Below, piece after piece: positions 9,134 to 17,367 of a stretch of 64,000 bases of DNA. Below the pieces are notes generated by a model, which worked only from the letters and a program-made list of their open reading frames with translations, was not told the DNA's origin and ran no database searches. Within the stretch, counting starts at the first letter, position 1. Every line of letters starts with the position of its first letter. The translations under genes were made by a program, and so were the position numbers. The DNA comes from an uncultured Acidimicrobiales bacterium (GTDB lineage: Bacteria; Actinomycetota; Acidimicrobiia; Acidimicrobiales; SZUA-35). The stretch is from positions 237,249 to 301,248 of the forward strand of contig CALAJQ010000009.1 in NCBI GenBank assembly GCA_937922785.1, read 5' to 3'.

Positions 9134-10668
9134 GAGTTGTAGGCATTGACTTAGGGACGACGAATTCTGTAGTTGCGTTCGTCGACGAGAACGGCGAGGC
9201 ACACGCGATAGCGGACGAGTCAGGTTCGAGGATTACGCCCTCAGTCGTTTACTTTCCGAGCGGGGAGGACCGAATGGAGGTCGGAGCGTTGGCGCAGCGC
9301 CAGTCAGTCCTAGAGCCCGACCGGGTCGCCAGGTTGTTCAAAAGGGGCATGGGACTAGAGACATTCCTGCCCGACGGCAGTCAGTTCATGGTTGATGGCA
9401 AAGAGCTTCGGCCAGAGCTGCTCTCATCCTTTGTGATCCGCAAGCTGGTCAACGTTGCCGAATTGCACCTTGGAGAAACTGTCTCTGACGTGGTTATCAC
9501 TGTCCCCGCATACTTCGGAGAAGCTGAGCGGACGGCTACTCAAAGTGCAGGCGAGATTGCCGGAATGACAGTCCACTTACTGCCGGCAGAGCCGATGGCC
9601 GCAGCTGTTGCATTCGGTCTTGAGGAGCCCGGAGCGGCGGGGACGATTTTGGTGTTTGATTTGGGTGGCGGGACATTCGATGTAACCGTGCTTCGGCGAG
9701 ACGGGTCGGGTGAGCTCCAGGCGGTCGCCCACGAAGGGAACCGCACACTTGGAGGTGCCGACTTTGACCAGCTCATTGTCAACAGAATGGCGGTCCAGGC
9801 GGCGACGGAGGTGGGCGCAGACCTAGCTTCTGACCCGCAAGACTTAGCATCGGCTCAAGAAGCAGCCGAGGAGATCAAGAAGGAGCTGAGTACCCGTGAC
9901 AAGGCTGAGACGGCACTCATCGTCGGTGGGTCGCGGGTCCGATTCGAACTCACTCGATCCGATTTCGAAGGTCTTATCGCCCACGCCGTAGAAGATACCG
10001 AGCTGACGGTTGAGCGGGCGCTCGACGCAGCTGGCTTGACGGCGCAGGACATAGATCAGGTTCTCATGGTCGGTGGTTCCAGTCGCATCCCGGCGTTCAA
10101 GGAAATGTTGGCGAAGTACTTCGGCAAGGATCCATTGGCGTCGAAAAATCTGGACGAGGACGTGGCCAGGGGCGCCGCCTTGATGGGGACTCTAAGACTG
10201 GGGCTTGCCCCAACGGAGTCTGCGCTGAGTCGGCTTCCTGCCCCTCGAGACATCTCGTCTCATGGGCTTGGCATAGAGGCCCTGGACGAATCCGGTAACA
10301 CGATGAACGTGGTCATGCTTCCGAGTGGAACGCCACTACCGCTGCTCGAACCTGTCAAGCATACTTTCGGCACAGCATCCAACAATCAACAAGAGATTCA
10401 GATATTGATTTACGAGGGGGATCAGTCCGATATCCGATTCGTGGAGGAGCTCGGACGTGGTATGGGCCGGTTCGATCAGCCGAAACCGATTAACCACCCG
10501 ATAAATGTTGAGATGTCACTGACCGAGGCGGGCACGGTTCATGTTACAGCCAGCGACGGGTTGAGCGGGTCACACCTTTGTGACGTCGAAGTGCATCGCA
10601 AGACCTCTCTTTCCGCAGTCGACATGGCGGCAGGCACCGAAATGCTTAACGACTTCGAGGTGTTCTAG
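9130..10668 (+). CDS. Short Hsp70 (DnaK-like) lacking the lid domain
   Basis: 512 residues, against about 610-640 for housekeeping DnaK. The actin-like ATPase domain is complete: GIDLGTTNSVV (phosphate 1), VFDLGGGTFDVTV (phosphate 2), GGADFDQLI and VLMVGGSSRIPAF (adenosine). A beta-sandwich substrate-binding part follows (about residues 375-490), ending with VTASDGLSG. The helical lid and the EEVD-like tail are absent. A lid-less Hsp70 should hold clients weakly, or use a partner as lid. It overlaps the GrpE-like gene and is followed two bases later by a possible J-domain-like membrane protein, so it is probably a specialised chaperone of this locus. Confidence 0.92.
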   Translation: MRVVGIDLGTTNSVVAFVDENGEAHAIADESGSRITPSVVYFPSGEDRMEVGALAQRQSVLEPDRVARLFKRGMGLETFLPDGSQFMVDGKELRPELLSSFVIRKLVNVAELHLGETVSDVVITVPAYFGEAERTATQSAGEIAGMTVHLLPAEPMAAAVAFGLEEPGAAGTILVFDLGGGTFDVTVLRRDGSGELQAVAHEGNRTLGGADFDQLIVNRMAVQAATEVGADLASDPQDLASAQEAAEEIKKELSTRDKAETALIVGGSRVRFELTRSDFEGLIAHAVEDTELTVERALDAAGLTAQDIDQVLMVGGSSRIPAFKEMLAKYFGKDPLASKNLDEDVARGAALMGTLRLGLAPTESALSRLPAPRDISSHGLGIEALDESGNTMNVVMLPSGTPLPLLEPVKHTFGTASNNQQEIQILIYEGDQSDIRFVEELGRGMGRFDQPKPINHPINVEMSLTEAGTVHVTASDGLSGSHLCDVEVHRKTSLSAVDMAAGTEMLNDFEVF

Positions 10669-10670
10669 CG

Positions 10671-11909
10671 ATGACCGCCACCGACACTGCATGGCTTGTA
10701 GAACATCTGGACTACGGACCAGAGCCGTCACCCCAGGACCTCAAGGAGTTTTTCGGGGTTCCACCCTCGCCCGAATCAGAGCTTGAAGGGAACATCCGCG
10801 AGAAGCGCAAATACTGGAAGGGACAAGAGAGCAGGTCGCGCGTTGAGACCGGCAGGGAAATCGCCAAGGCTGTGCTTCAGGCCATCCAGGAAGCTGAGCA
10901 TGCGTTGTTACGGGGGTCAGACGTCGAGACCAGCGGCCCCGTTCCCGAGTTCGCCCCGACGGGTCCTGCCAAGTCGATAGACGACATCTTCAACGAGATC
11001 GAACAGCTCCTATTCCGCGGCCGTCACAGTGACGCCCTCGACCGGTTGGGTACCTCCGAGGCCGACTGGGGCAAGCTGTCCAGATTCAAGGATCTCCGAG
11101 CACGTGTCATTCTTGATGTTCTTGAACAACGGCCTGACCTGTTGCACGGCCATTCGGCGGTCCAGAGCGCTATTGACGATGCTAGGAGCGCGATTGACGA
11201 GCTGGGTCCGGAGGAAGCTCGGTATCTAATTCTTGTTGATCTGCTCGAAGCGTCCGGCAAGCGCCCGGAGGCAGACCAGGCCTTTGAAGAAGGTCTGCAG
11301 AAAATAGAGAAGCCGTCGCCCCACTACCGTGTGCGGGAACTTGTGATTCTCACGCGATCAGCAACAGTTGATCAGCTGATCGTCCGCGCTTTGCGTTTCA
11401 TCGACAGCGCAGAAGGCGACGCCGACGCTAGGTCCTCGGTTGTCCAAATGCTGGTGACGAAGGCTGAAGGTGTGTTGCCACTGACCGACCCCACCAGGCT
11501 CGCTCAGTACATCTCGTTGGTGGATGCCGCTGCGTGGGCTGCCATCGGAATCCCCGAGGCAGAAAACGCGGTGCGCCCACACAGGATGTGGGCGGCGTCG
11601 GCCGGTCAAAAGGTCTTCTCCGGTAACTGGCAATGGCGTGCGTTAGTCGCAGTGCTCACGGGCTTCATAGCGTTGCCAGTCTTTAACATCATGCTGTCTA
11701 AACCTGCGTACCAAATACTCCTGCTAGGTCCGGCCAAGGCGACGACCAAGAAGCTGGCGATGAATGTTCGGGCTCAGAACCGCGCCTACTTCATGGTCAC
11801 CCGCAACAACTACGTGGAGCACGTCCATGCAAAGGCAAAACTTCCCTGGCAGTCAGTTCGAGGTCAGTTCTATGAGATCGACAATGCTGAAGCACTCTTC
11901 GACTTTTAG
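10671..11909 (+). CDS. Membrane protein with N-terminal J-domain-like helices and TPR-like middle
   Basis: 412 residues. Residues 1-80 form a helical unit that could be a degenerate J-domain: DLKEFFGVPPSPESELEGNIREKRKYWKG, then a long helix ending IQEAEHALLRG. No HPD tripeptide is seen. Residues about 105-310 are helical and repeat-like. A single strong membrane segment (WRALVAVLTGFIALPVFNIML) lies near residue 325, and the C-terminal 65 residues end in EALFDF. Directly after the Hsp70 gene, it may recruit the chaperone to the membrane. The J-domain assignment is inference. A TPR scaffold is the alternative. Confidence 0.6.
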   Translation: MTATDTAWLVEHLDYGPEPSPQDLKEFFGVPPSPESELEGNIREKRKYWKGQESRSRVETGREIAKAVLQAIQEAEHALLRGSDVETSGPVPEFAPTGPAKSIDDIFNEIEQLLFRGRHSDALDRLGTSEADWGKLSRFKDLRARVILDVLEQRPDLLHGHSAVQSAIDDARSAIDELGPEEARYLILVDLLEASGKRPEADQAFEEGLQKIEKPSPHYRVRELVILTRSATVDQLIVRALRFIDSAEGDADARSSVVQMLVTKAEGVLPLTDPTRLAQYISLVDAAAWAAIGIPEAENAVRPHRMWAASAGQKVFSGNWQWRALVAVLTGFIALPVFNIMLSKPAYQILLLGPAKATTKKLAMNVRAQNRAYFMVTRNNYVEHVHAKAKLPWQSVRGQFYEIDNAEALFDF

Positions 11910-11917
11910 GAGAATCC

Positions 11918-12298
11918 ATGACTAATACTCCTCCCCCCGAACCCTACAGAGCGCCGCCAATGACGCCTCCTGCGATTGAGCAGAGCGTGTCTCCGGAAGA
12001 CCGAGAACACTGGGATCGAGTCATAGAACGCTCATTCGAAACCTATTCGGAAGTCCAGGGCGCGGCCTTTGACGCGATTGAACACAAGAACCAAGAGAAC
12101 GAACGTGTTCAAAAGGTCCTCAACGAGAACAAGGCCGAGGCGGACCGGCAGTTCGCAGCGCAAGACGCAGAGCGCGCTAAGAGGAAGCAGGACAAAGGAA
12201 AGCAGGGTAAGAAAGAGCAGGCAAAAACAAAGCAGCCCAAAAAGAAGCAAGGTAAGAAGAAAACTAAATCCAAGGGCCGTTCGCGGTCGAGGGACTAG
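11918..12298 (+). CDS. Small protein with a highly basic Lys/Gln-rich tail
   Basis: 126 residues, ATG with AGGAGA upstream. The N-terminal 35 residues are Pro-rich, the middle (40-85) is a charged helix rich in E, N and K, and the last 45 residues are built of KQ/KK runs ending KGRSRSRD. No homologous family is recognised. The tail could bind nucleic acid, acidic lipid or the acidic partner proteins of this operon. The gene is only 4 bases ahead of the VirD4-like ATPase gene, so the protein may be an adaptor for it. Confidence 0.65.
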   Translation: MTNTPPPEPYRAPPMTPPAIEQSVSPEDREHWDRVIERSFETYSEVQGAAFDAIEHKNQENERVQKVLNENKAEADRQFAAQDAERAKRKQDKGKQGKKEQAKTKQPKKKQGKKKTKSKGRSRSRD

Positions 12299-12301
12299 TC
12301 G

Positions 12302-13807
12302 ATGTCTTGGTGGAAAGTGGCGGGTGCCGCTGCGAAGGGCGTCAATCGTGCGAGTCGCGACCTTGGAGAGGCGGCAGGCGAGGCGTCAGCATCTCGGGCT
12401 CTAAACAAGATTCCGCGCAACGTGGCTCGTCGTGGTTACCTCATTCCTGGAGACCCAACGCCGCCAGCAGGAAGCAACCTTCTCGACTTTCGAGGGCTCA
12501 CTACCACCTCAGAGGCAAAGAGTCTCTCTGCTAGGGGACAAGGTGCTGCCGCGTTGGGTGCTGTAGTTGACCTGAACCAGTCACTTCCCGCGGGCCCGTT
12601 TCGACTTCCTGTCGATCATTTCTACCGACACCTAGCGATCCTCGCCCCGCCAGGTATGGGCAAGACCTACGGAATTATCGCTCCGCTCGCGGTGCGATTA
12701 CTAAGAGCAGGTGCAAGCGTCGTGCTACTCGACGTCACCGGCGATCTGCCAGAGCAACTCTCGTCCTTTTCTAGAGAGACTCCCAGTAATCAGGCGGCAA
12801 AGGTTGCGTCATATCACTGGTCCGTGCACCCGAACCGGGGACGCCATCGGTGGAATCCTCTTGATGGGTTAAGCCCCGACGATGTTGTCGGTATTGAAGG
12901 AATCAAGTCGGCCGTCATGGGAGACGAACCACCGGATCCTAAGCATCGTGATTTTCACGATCGTGATCTTCGCCTGTTCGGCGGTTTGCTGACGCTGGCC
13001 CTACATACTGAGCCGCGAGCGACCCTTTCTCATGTTGCAGAGATCGCTTCGAGTCATTCCCGACTCGAAGATGTAGCCAGTCGAGCGCCAGCAGGGCTTC
13101 GCTACCTAGTGGCAGACCTTCTTGAGGACGAGAGCTCGGGCTTGTGGGGTCTTCGCAACAAGCTTGAACCATTCCTCGATCCGGCAGTACGTCGGGCCAC
13201 AGAACAGAGCGACTTCTCCCTGGAATCGATTTCGCGACAACCTTCGCTCTTGGTTGTTGGTGCCGAACTTGAACTTCGCCAACGGTCCAAGATGTCGTCA
13301 GCTCTTCTGGTTAACCGCTTGATGGCAATTCTGCAGGGCCAATACGGAGACCAGGGTCGTCAACCTGTTGTGTTGGTAATTGATGAGGCACCCGAGATTG
13401 CGAAGCGAATCGACCTTGCAGCGATACTTGCGACAGCTCGCGGTGCTCGAACGGGAGTCGTCTTGGCGGCTCAAAACGCCACGCAGTTTGGCGATGAGCG
13501 CGAGAGCTCTTCGTTGTTGGACAACTGCGACGGAATGATCTTGCTCCCGGGTGCATCTAAAGCGAGCCTCGAGATCTTTAAGACACGGCTTGGCCAGCGT
13601 GAGATTGAGCGGCGCAGTGTGGGAGAAGATGCCTCAGGCTTCAAACGAAATGTTCGAGTTGAACGTTCGACTGAACGAATCGATCTAATCGGCGATCGAG
13701 AACTTCTTGACCCGCCGTTCTCCCGCCATGCCGCCTTCTACCACTCGAGAACGTTAGGCACTTCACCGATCGCGCTCGACATGACTAGGGGAGTGATAAG
13801 AGAATGA
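12302..13807 (+). CDS. VirD4/TraG-type coupling ATPase-like protein
   Basis: 501 residues. Walker A is APPGMGKT (about residue 120) and Walker B is VVLVIDEAPEIAKR (about 365), followed by a sensor-like AAQNATQFG. The segment WNPLDGLSPDDVVGIEGIK and the LLDVTGDLPEQL after Walker A follow the TraG/TraD/VirD4 hexameric ATPase pattern. There is no N-terminal membrane pair, so it probably docks on other membrane proteins of the operon. VirD4-type proteins select and feed substrates into type IV secretion channels. No relaxase or VirB channel gene is present here, so this one more likely handles protein than conjugative DNA. That is inference. Confidence 0.85.
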   Translation: MSWWKVAGAAAKGVNRASRDLGEAAGEASASRALNKIPRNVARRGYLIPGDPTPPAGSNLLDFRGLTTTSEAKSLSARGQGAAALGAVVDLNQSLPAGPFRLPVDHFYRHLAILAPPGMGKTYGIIAPLAVRLLRAGASVVLLDVTGDLPEQLSSFSRETPSNQAAKVASYHWSVHPNRGRHRWNPLDGLSPDDVVGIEGIKSAVMGDEPPDPKHRDFHDRDLRLFGGLLTLALHTEPRATLSHVAEIASSHSRLEDVASRAPAGLRYLVADLLEDESSGLWGLRNKLEPFLDPAVRRATEQSDFSLESISRQPSLLVVGAELELRQRSKMSSALLVNRLMAILQGQYGDQGRQPVVLVIDEAPEIAKRIDLAAILATARGARTGVVLAAQNATQFGDERESSSLLDNCDGMILLPGASKASLEIFKTRLGQREIERRSVGEDASGFKRNVRVERSTERIDLIGDRELLDPPFSRHAAFYHSRTLGTSPIALDMTRGVIRE

Positions 13808-14025
13808 GACTCAAACAACACACACTGAAGACGATCGCTGCGTGGCAGGAAAATCCTAATCGGCCTCGCGGGCTATGCAAGTATGAACCATCGTGCTCGG
13901 CCTATGCGCACGAAGCAATTGAGAGCTATGGGCTGACCCGCGGCTTCCTCCTTTCTTTCGGTCGCATCATGCGATGCAGCCCTATCGGGCGCGGCGGGCA
14001 TGATCCTGTGCCGGTTCGGAACTAA
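13804..14025 (+). CDS. YidD-like membrane protein insertion efficiency factor
   Basis: 73 residues, overlapping the ATPase gene by 4 bases. The conserved YidD core is plain: CKYEPSCSAYAHEAIESYG, then RIMRCSPIGRGGHDPVP. YidD assists YidC-dependent insertion of inner-membrane proteins and is normally coded beside rpmH, rnpA and yidC. Its presence in this accessory operon, without yidC, is unusual. It suggests a dedicated copy that helps insert the membrane parts of this system. Confidence 0.93.
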   Translation: MRLKQHTLKTIAAWQENPNRPRGLCKYEPSCSAYAHEAIESYGLTRGFLLSFGRIMRCSPIGRGGHDPVPVRN

Positions 14026-14027
14026 CT

Positions 14028-14996
14028 GTGGACCGACACCACAACATTCCCTTGTACCTATCAATCGTTGCTGCGCTCGTTGTCTTCGCCGGAATGGTGA
14101 CCGGTGTTGGCACGGCAAGCGGGGGGCGACCATCTCCTATTGCAAGCTCTAACGCTCAGGGCTCGGGTGCAGTCGCTACCACGCCCGCAACATCCAGTAA
14201 CTCTGGACAGACTGTCAACCAACCTGCAGCGACTACCCAGGCCACGGTCGTCGGATCGTCAACGCCAGCTTCCGGGCGGCTATGTAACGCGATTGCAAAC
14301 GACCGAGCTGGTGAGCAGCTGACCTCTCTTACATATCGGCGAAGCGTGTCGTTTGGTGTCGAGATTTGCGTGTCGCAGTCCGGGCAAGCTTGGTACCACG
14401 GTGCACGTCTAGCGGGTGACGCTCGCAACGACTCGATCACGCTGAGGGCGAATGAAGTTGGCGCCGGAATCTATGCCGCTTCTAACGGCGGGTGGCAGTA
14501 CGAAGCCACAAACAGCCGTCTGCTGGTTACGTCCCCCACAGGTGAGGTTGCAGTTGACCAACCGATGGTCGAGCTGCGCCAGCTACCGGGTGCGAATTCT
14601 CAGCGGACAGCCACACTCCTGGTCAATGTTGCGCACATTCGCGCGGAGCCCGACCTGAGCTCCCGCTCGATCCGGAGAGTCTCAGACATCGAGGGGGCCT
14701 CGATGCAGGTCACTGGTCCAAATATCGATGGGTGGCATCGCGTAGATCTTGATGGAACAAGCGGCTGGCTCTTTGGCGCATTCGTATTCCCAACAGATTT
14801 CAACATGACGATCGCACGCACGCTAGACGAAAAGACCGCACCCCTATTAGATCGAGGCGGCCGTTCTATCGATGTCGAGAATGCGTCTGGCAGCTATGTG
14901 CTTGTCATCGAGCAGAGCAGCGGACTCTGGCAGGTGATCCTGCCAGACGGCATGACCGCATACATCGACCCTTCTGAATTTCGGGTTGTCCGATAG
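14028..14996 (+). CDS. Membrane-anchored envelope protein with SH3b-like domain
   Basis: 322 residues, GTG start two bases after yidD. The N-terminus DRHHNIPLYLSIVAALVV is a signal-anchor whose sequence recurs at the start of the gene at 15849. A Ser/Thr/Gln-rich linker (about 30-85) leads to a folded extracytoplasmic part. Residues about 195-250 (LLVNVAHIRAEPDLSSRSIRR, then GWHRVDLDGTSGWLFGAFV) fit a bacterial SH3 domain, which often binds peptidoglycan. A second similar unit may follow at 265-320. It overlaps the M23 peptidase gene by one base. Confidence 0.75.
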   Translation: MDRHHNIPLYLSIVAALVVFAGMVTGVGTASGGRPSPIASSNAQGSGAVATTPATSSNSGQTVNQPAATTQATVVGSSTPASGRLCNAIANDRAGEQLTSLTYRRSVSFGVEICVSQSGQAWYHGARLAGDARNDSITLRANEVGAGIYAASNGGWQYEATNSRLLVTSPTGEVAVDQPMVELRQLPGANSQRTATLLVNVAHIRAEPDLSSRSIRRVSDIEGASMQVTGPNIDGWHRVDLDGTSGWLFGAFVFPTDFNMTIARTLDEKTAPLLDRGGRSIDVENASGSYVLVIEQSSGLWQVILPDGMTAYIDPSEFRVVR

Positions 14997-15841
14997 TGAA
15001 GCGGATTCTCGGAGCGCTGTTTCTTGCGTTCGGCATTGGGTTTGGATTCGGATCCATTGTCGCGCCCGATACCGGAACGACCTCCATAACAACCTTGGTT
15101 CAGCAAGTTGGTGATCAAGCCCAGGTGCGGGCGGAGCAGGTGGCAACGACAGCTCCAGCAACGACGGTGGTTGTCGCCGAATCCACTCTTCCGACACCAG
15201 AGCCAGTGGTGATTGTGCTGCCAATCGACCCTCCAACCTATGAGATCGCTCTAGCAGCGAGTGAGCATCTCTCTGCAACCGTCCGGCTGCCCAGCGACTG
15301 TGGCCTGCCGGTTGACGTCGCTAGCTCTTTGCCTAACGCCGAGCGCTCGTACCGCTCTGGCGTTCACCAGGGCATTGATTTCATCTGCGCCGAGACTGGC
15401 CGCGCAGCGACGGCTGCTCTGCCAGGGCGCGTTTCGGTAGTGGTGCGATCATTCCGCGAACCGACACCAGCGGATAGGAATGCGCTTCTTGGGGTGGCTG
15501 CTGAGATTGACCGCACCCCCAGCTCATTGCTCTCCATGTTGTTCGGCAACTTTGTTGTTGTTGACCACGGTCGCTTGGACGGAATTGGGCATGTCGTTAC
15601 GGTCTACGCGCACCTGGCAGAAGTGGATGACTCGATTGCGCCCGGAGTGGTCGTCGAAGCGGGTCAGCGACTCGGCGAAGTTGGCAACACCGGCACCTCG
15701 ACTGCCTCTAGCGGAGGAAGCCGACCCCAGTCGCTTCACCTTCACTGGGAAATCCATGTCGATGACTTGTACCTAGGTGCGGGGCTGAGCCCGTCGGAGA
15801 CACGGGCTGTTTATGCCGCTCTTTTCGAGGAAGGCCGGTAG
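14996..15841 (+). CDS. M23-family zinc metallopeptidase, membrane-anchored
   Basis: 281 residues, GTG start. An N-terminal hydrophobic anchor (ILGALFLAFGIGFGFGSIV) is followed by a Thr/Pro-rich linker and a LytM/M23 domain from about residue 105. All zinc and catalytic positions are present: HQGID (H124, D128) and HLHW (H248, H250), so it should be an active endopeptidase on peptidoglycan cross-bridges. Between them an insertion of about 35 residues (EPTPADRNALLGVAAEIDRT) is unusual. Within this operon it could open the cell wall for assembly or secretion. Such cell-wall openers are common accessories of envelope-spanning machines. Confidence 0.92.
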   Translation: MKRILGALFLAFGIGFGFGSIVAPDTGTTSITTLVQQVGDQAQVRAEQVATTAPATTVVVAESTLPTPEPVVIVLPIDPPTYEIALAASEHLSATVRLPSDCGLPVDVASSLPNAERSYRSGVHQGIDFICAETGRAATAALPGRVSVVVRSFREPTPADRNALLGVAAEIDRTPSSLLSMLFGNFVVVDHGRLDGIGHVVTVYAHLAEVDDSIAPGVVVEAGQRLGEVGNTGTSTASSGGSRPQSLHLHWEIHVDDLYLGAGLSPSETRAVYAALFEEGR

Positions 15842-15848
15842 TTCCTCG

Positions 15849-16625
15849 ATGAGCCTCGACACAATCCTGAAACGGGACCACAACATTCCGCTGTACGTTT
15901 CGATTTTCGCAGCGTTGGTAGTTGCTGTCGGCACAATCACGAGGTCTGGTACATCAGTAGGGGCAGTGCAGCCAGCCCCGGCGGTCACGACCCAGGTCAA
16001 CAGCTCTGGAGTAACTACTACTGACAGCCCTGATGGAGACGAAGTGCCGGGCGATGCAGACGGGTTCGAGATCTCGACGGCCCTGGCCCAGAGTGGCTTT
16101 CCTTCGGTCCAGCTCTCGGCGTTTGGAACGACAGTCACCCTTCACGGCCAAGTCGCTGATGAGATCACTCGCCAGTCGATTCTGGATTTTGTAAGTCGGC
16201 AACCCAATGTCGACAGAGTCGTCGACGCCATGGTTTTGGAAAACGCTGAACCAGCCCCCACAGAGCTGGCGGGCTGTAGTGATCCGTTCGGATCTGCAAG
16301 CTGGCCCACTACAACGGTTGGTCCGGTCATCGAGTGTCCTGAGAATCCGTTTGGCACTCCAACGAGGCAATTGAGTTCGAAGTCAGGCAGATGGATCGCC
16401 GTCCTTGACTCGATCGATATTCGGAATGCGAGCGCCGTGGACTCTGCGATCAATGAACTCGAAACCCTTCTAGGAAGTGTTGAGCTCTACGACTCGCGAA
16501 TGCATGCAGGACTTCGCGATCCGTATTGGGTGGTCTTCGCCGGGCCGTTCAGCACTCGCGACCAGGCAAGTGCGTTCTGCGTGTCACGGCCCGAGCTCGA
16601 GCCCTGCTATCCGCGTGAGAGATGA
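15849..16625 (+). CDS. Membrane-anchored BON-SPOR envelope protein
   Basis: About 258 residues from ATG 15849; an upstream ATG at 15813 would overlap the peptidase gene. The N-terminal anchor RDHNIPLYVSIFAALVV nearly copies that of the SH3b-like protein at 14028. Residues about 70-135 form a BON domain (GTTVTLHGQVADEITRQSILDFV, then VVDAMVLE), which binds lipid or partner proteins. The C-terminal 80 residues resemble SPOR (WIAVLDSI and WVVFAGPFSTRDQASAFC), a fold that binds denuded glycan. The three envelope proteins in a row suggest a peptidoglycan-spanning assembly. Confidence 0.75.
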   Translation: MSLDTILKRDHNIPLYVSIFAALVVAVGTITRSGTSVGAVQPAPAVTTQVNSSGVTTTDSPDGDEVPGDADGFEISTALAQSGFPSVQLSAFGTTVTLHGQVADEITRQSILDFVSRQPNVDRVVDAMVLENAEPAPTELAGCSDPFGSASWPTTTVGPVIECPENPFGTPTRQLSSKSGRWIAVLDSIDIRNASAVDSAINELETLLGSVELYDSRMHAGLRDPYWVVFAGPFSTRDQASAFCVSRPELEPCYPRER

Positions 16626-16662
16626 TTTGTGCTTTGCAGGTCGGCGGTCACCACAGCGAGTC

Positions 16663-16695
16663 GTTGCGCGACCGTTGCGCCTGCTCGAACACCAT
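16663..16695 (+). promoter_or_regulatory. SARP-type promoter P3
   Basis: GTTGCGC (16663-16669), spacer GACC, GTTGCGC (16674-16680), 9-bp gap, then CACCAT (16690-16695) as the -10. It lies about 65 bp upstream of the zinc-finger miniprotein and would drive the short operon ending with the CHAT gene at 17368. Confidence 0.78.
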
Positions 16696-16760
16696 GTCCT
16701 AGTCAGCCCAACGCCGCTTTGGCGAACGCGATTACGACAAACAAATGAAAGAAGAAAACA

Positions 16761-16904
16761 ATGCTTAAGTGCAAGAAGTGCAACAAAAACGTCCATGAAT
16801 GCCCAGTCTGCAAAGGCCAGGGAGGCACGCGATTCACCCAATGTCGCAAGACATGTGACATGACCGGGTATGTCTGCAACGAACACGGCGGCCATTGGAA
16901 GTGA
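16761..16904 (+). CDS. 47-residue zinc-finger miniprotein, DnaJ cysteine-rich-like
   Basis: A small ORF starting ATG LKCKKCNKN and ending GGHWK. It carries CxxC (CKKC), then CPVCKGQGG, which matches a CxxCxGxG unit of the DnaJ cysteine-rich domain, then CRKTC and a final C with several His. Eight or so metal-binding side chains in 47 residues imply one or two zinc sites. GAAAGAAG lies upstream, and the SARP-type promoter sits at the right distance. Given the Hsp70 and GrpE-like genes just upstream, it may supply the client-binding zinc module that the degenerate J-protein lacks. That functional link is inference. Confidence 0.7.
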   Translation: MLKCKKCNKNVHECPVCKGQGGTRFTQCRKTCDMTGYVCNEHGGHWK

Positions 16905-16944
16905 TTGAGAGACTGTGTGTGGCGACACCAAGGAGTGTTAAGAA

Positions 16945-17349
16945 ATGGGGATAAGGGGAGTCGGGTATCAGTTCCAGACGAGTGCTTCCGAGGAGCAAGT
17001 TAAGGAGGCGTTCCACTACGGCTTTTGCCGAAAATTCTCGTTCATGCAAAGGCTTATGTCTCCGTCAGCGAAGTACAGGGGGTGGGGCTATGACGGCAAT
17101 CCTCCCGATGACGCCCGCGGCTTTGACGGCGTGATCGCTGCAGCGGGAAGCGGCACAGGTTGGCATGTTCTCCTGATTGAGGCTGCAGGACCGAGTTATA
17201 AGGTGGCGATGGTGGATGAAGACGGCCACGTGGTCGGGACAAACCGAAGCTCGTCAGCGTTTGGAGTTGGCTTAGTCAAGGGTTATGCAGATCTTGAGAC
17301 CTCGTTGCGCTCTGGGGGTCACAAGTTTGACGGGAGTAAGATCCGTTAG
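16945..17349 (+). CDS. Unknown 134-residue protein
   Basis: ATG preceded by AAGGAGTG at good spacing. The sequence begins MGIRGVGYQFQTSASEEQVKEAF and contains a Gly-rich middle (GVIAAAGSGTGWHVLLIEAAG) and VAMVDEDGHVVGTNRSS. No signal peptide or membrane helix is seen. I do not recognise a family. It is sandwiched between the zinc-finger miniprotein and a CHAT gene in one short operon. Confidence 0.65.
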   Translation: MGIRGVGYQFQTSASEEQVKEAFHYGFCRKFSFMQRLMSPSAKYRGWGYDGNPPDDARGFDGVIAAAGSGTGWHVLLIEAAGPSYKVAMVDEDGHVVGTNRSSSAFGVGLVKGYADLETSLRSGGHKFDGSKIR

Positions 17350-17367
17350 CTGCGGGAAGGTACCGGT

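Noticed and set aside
12302..13807. Reading the VirD4-like gene as part of a conjugative element
   Set aside because: No relaxase, VirB-type channel genes, replication gene, integrase or att-like repeats are visible around it.
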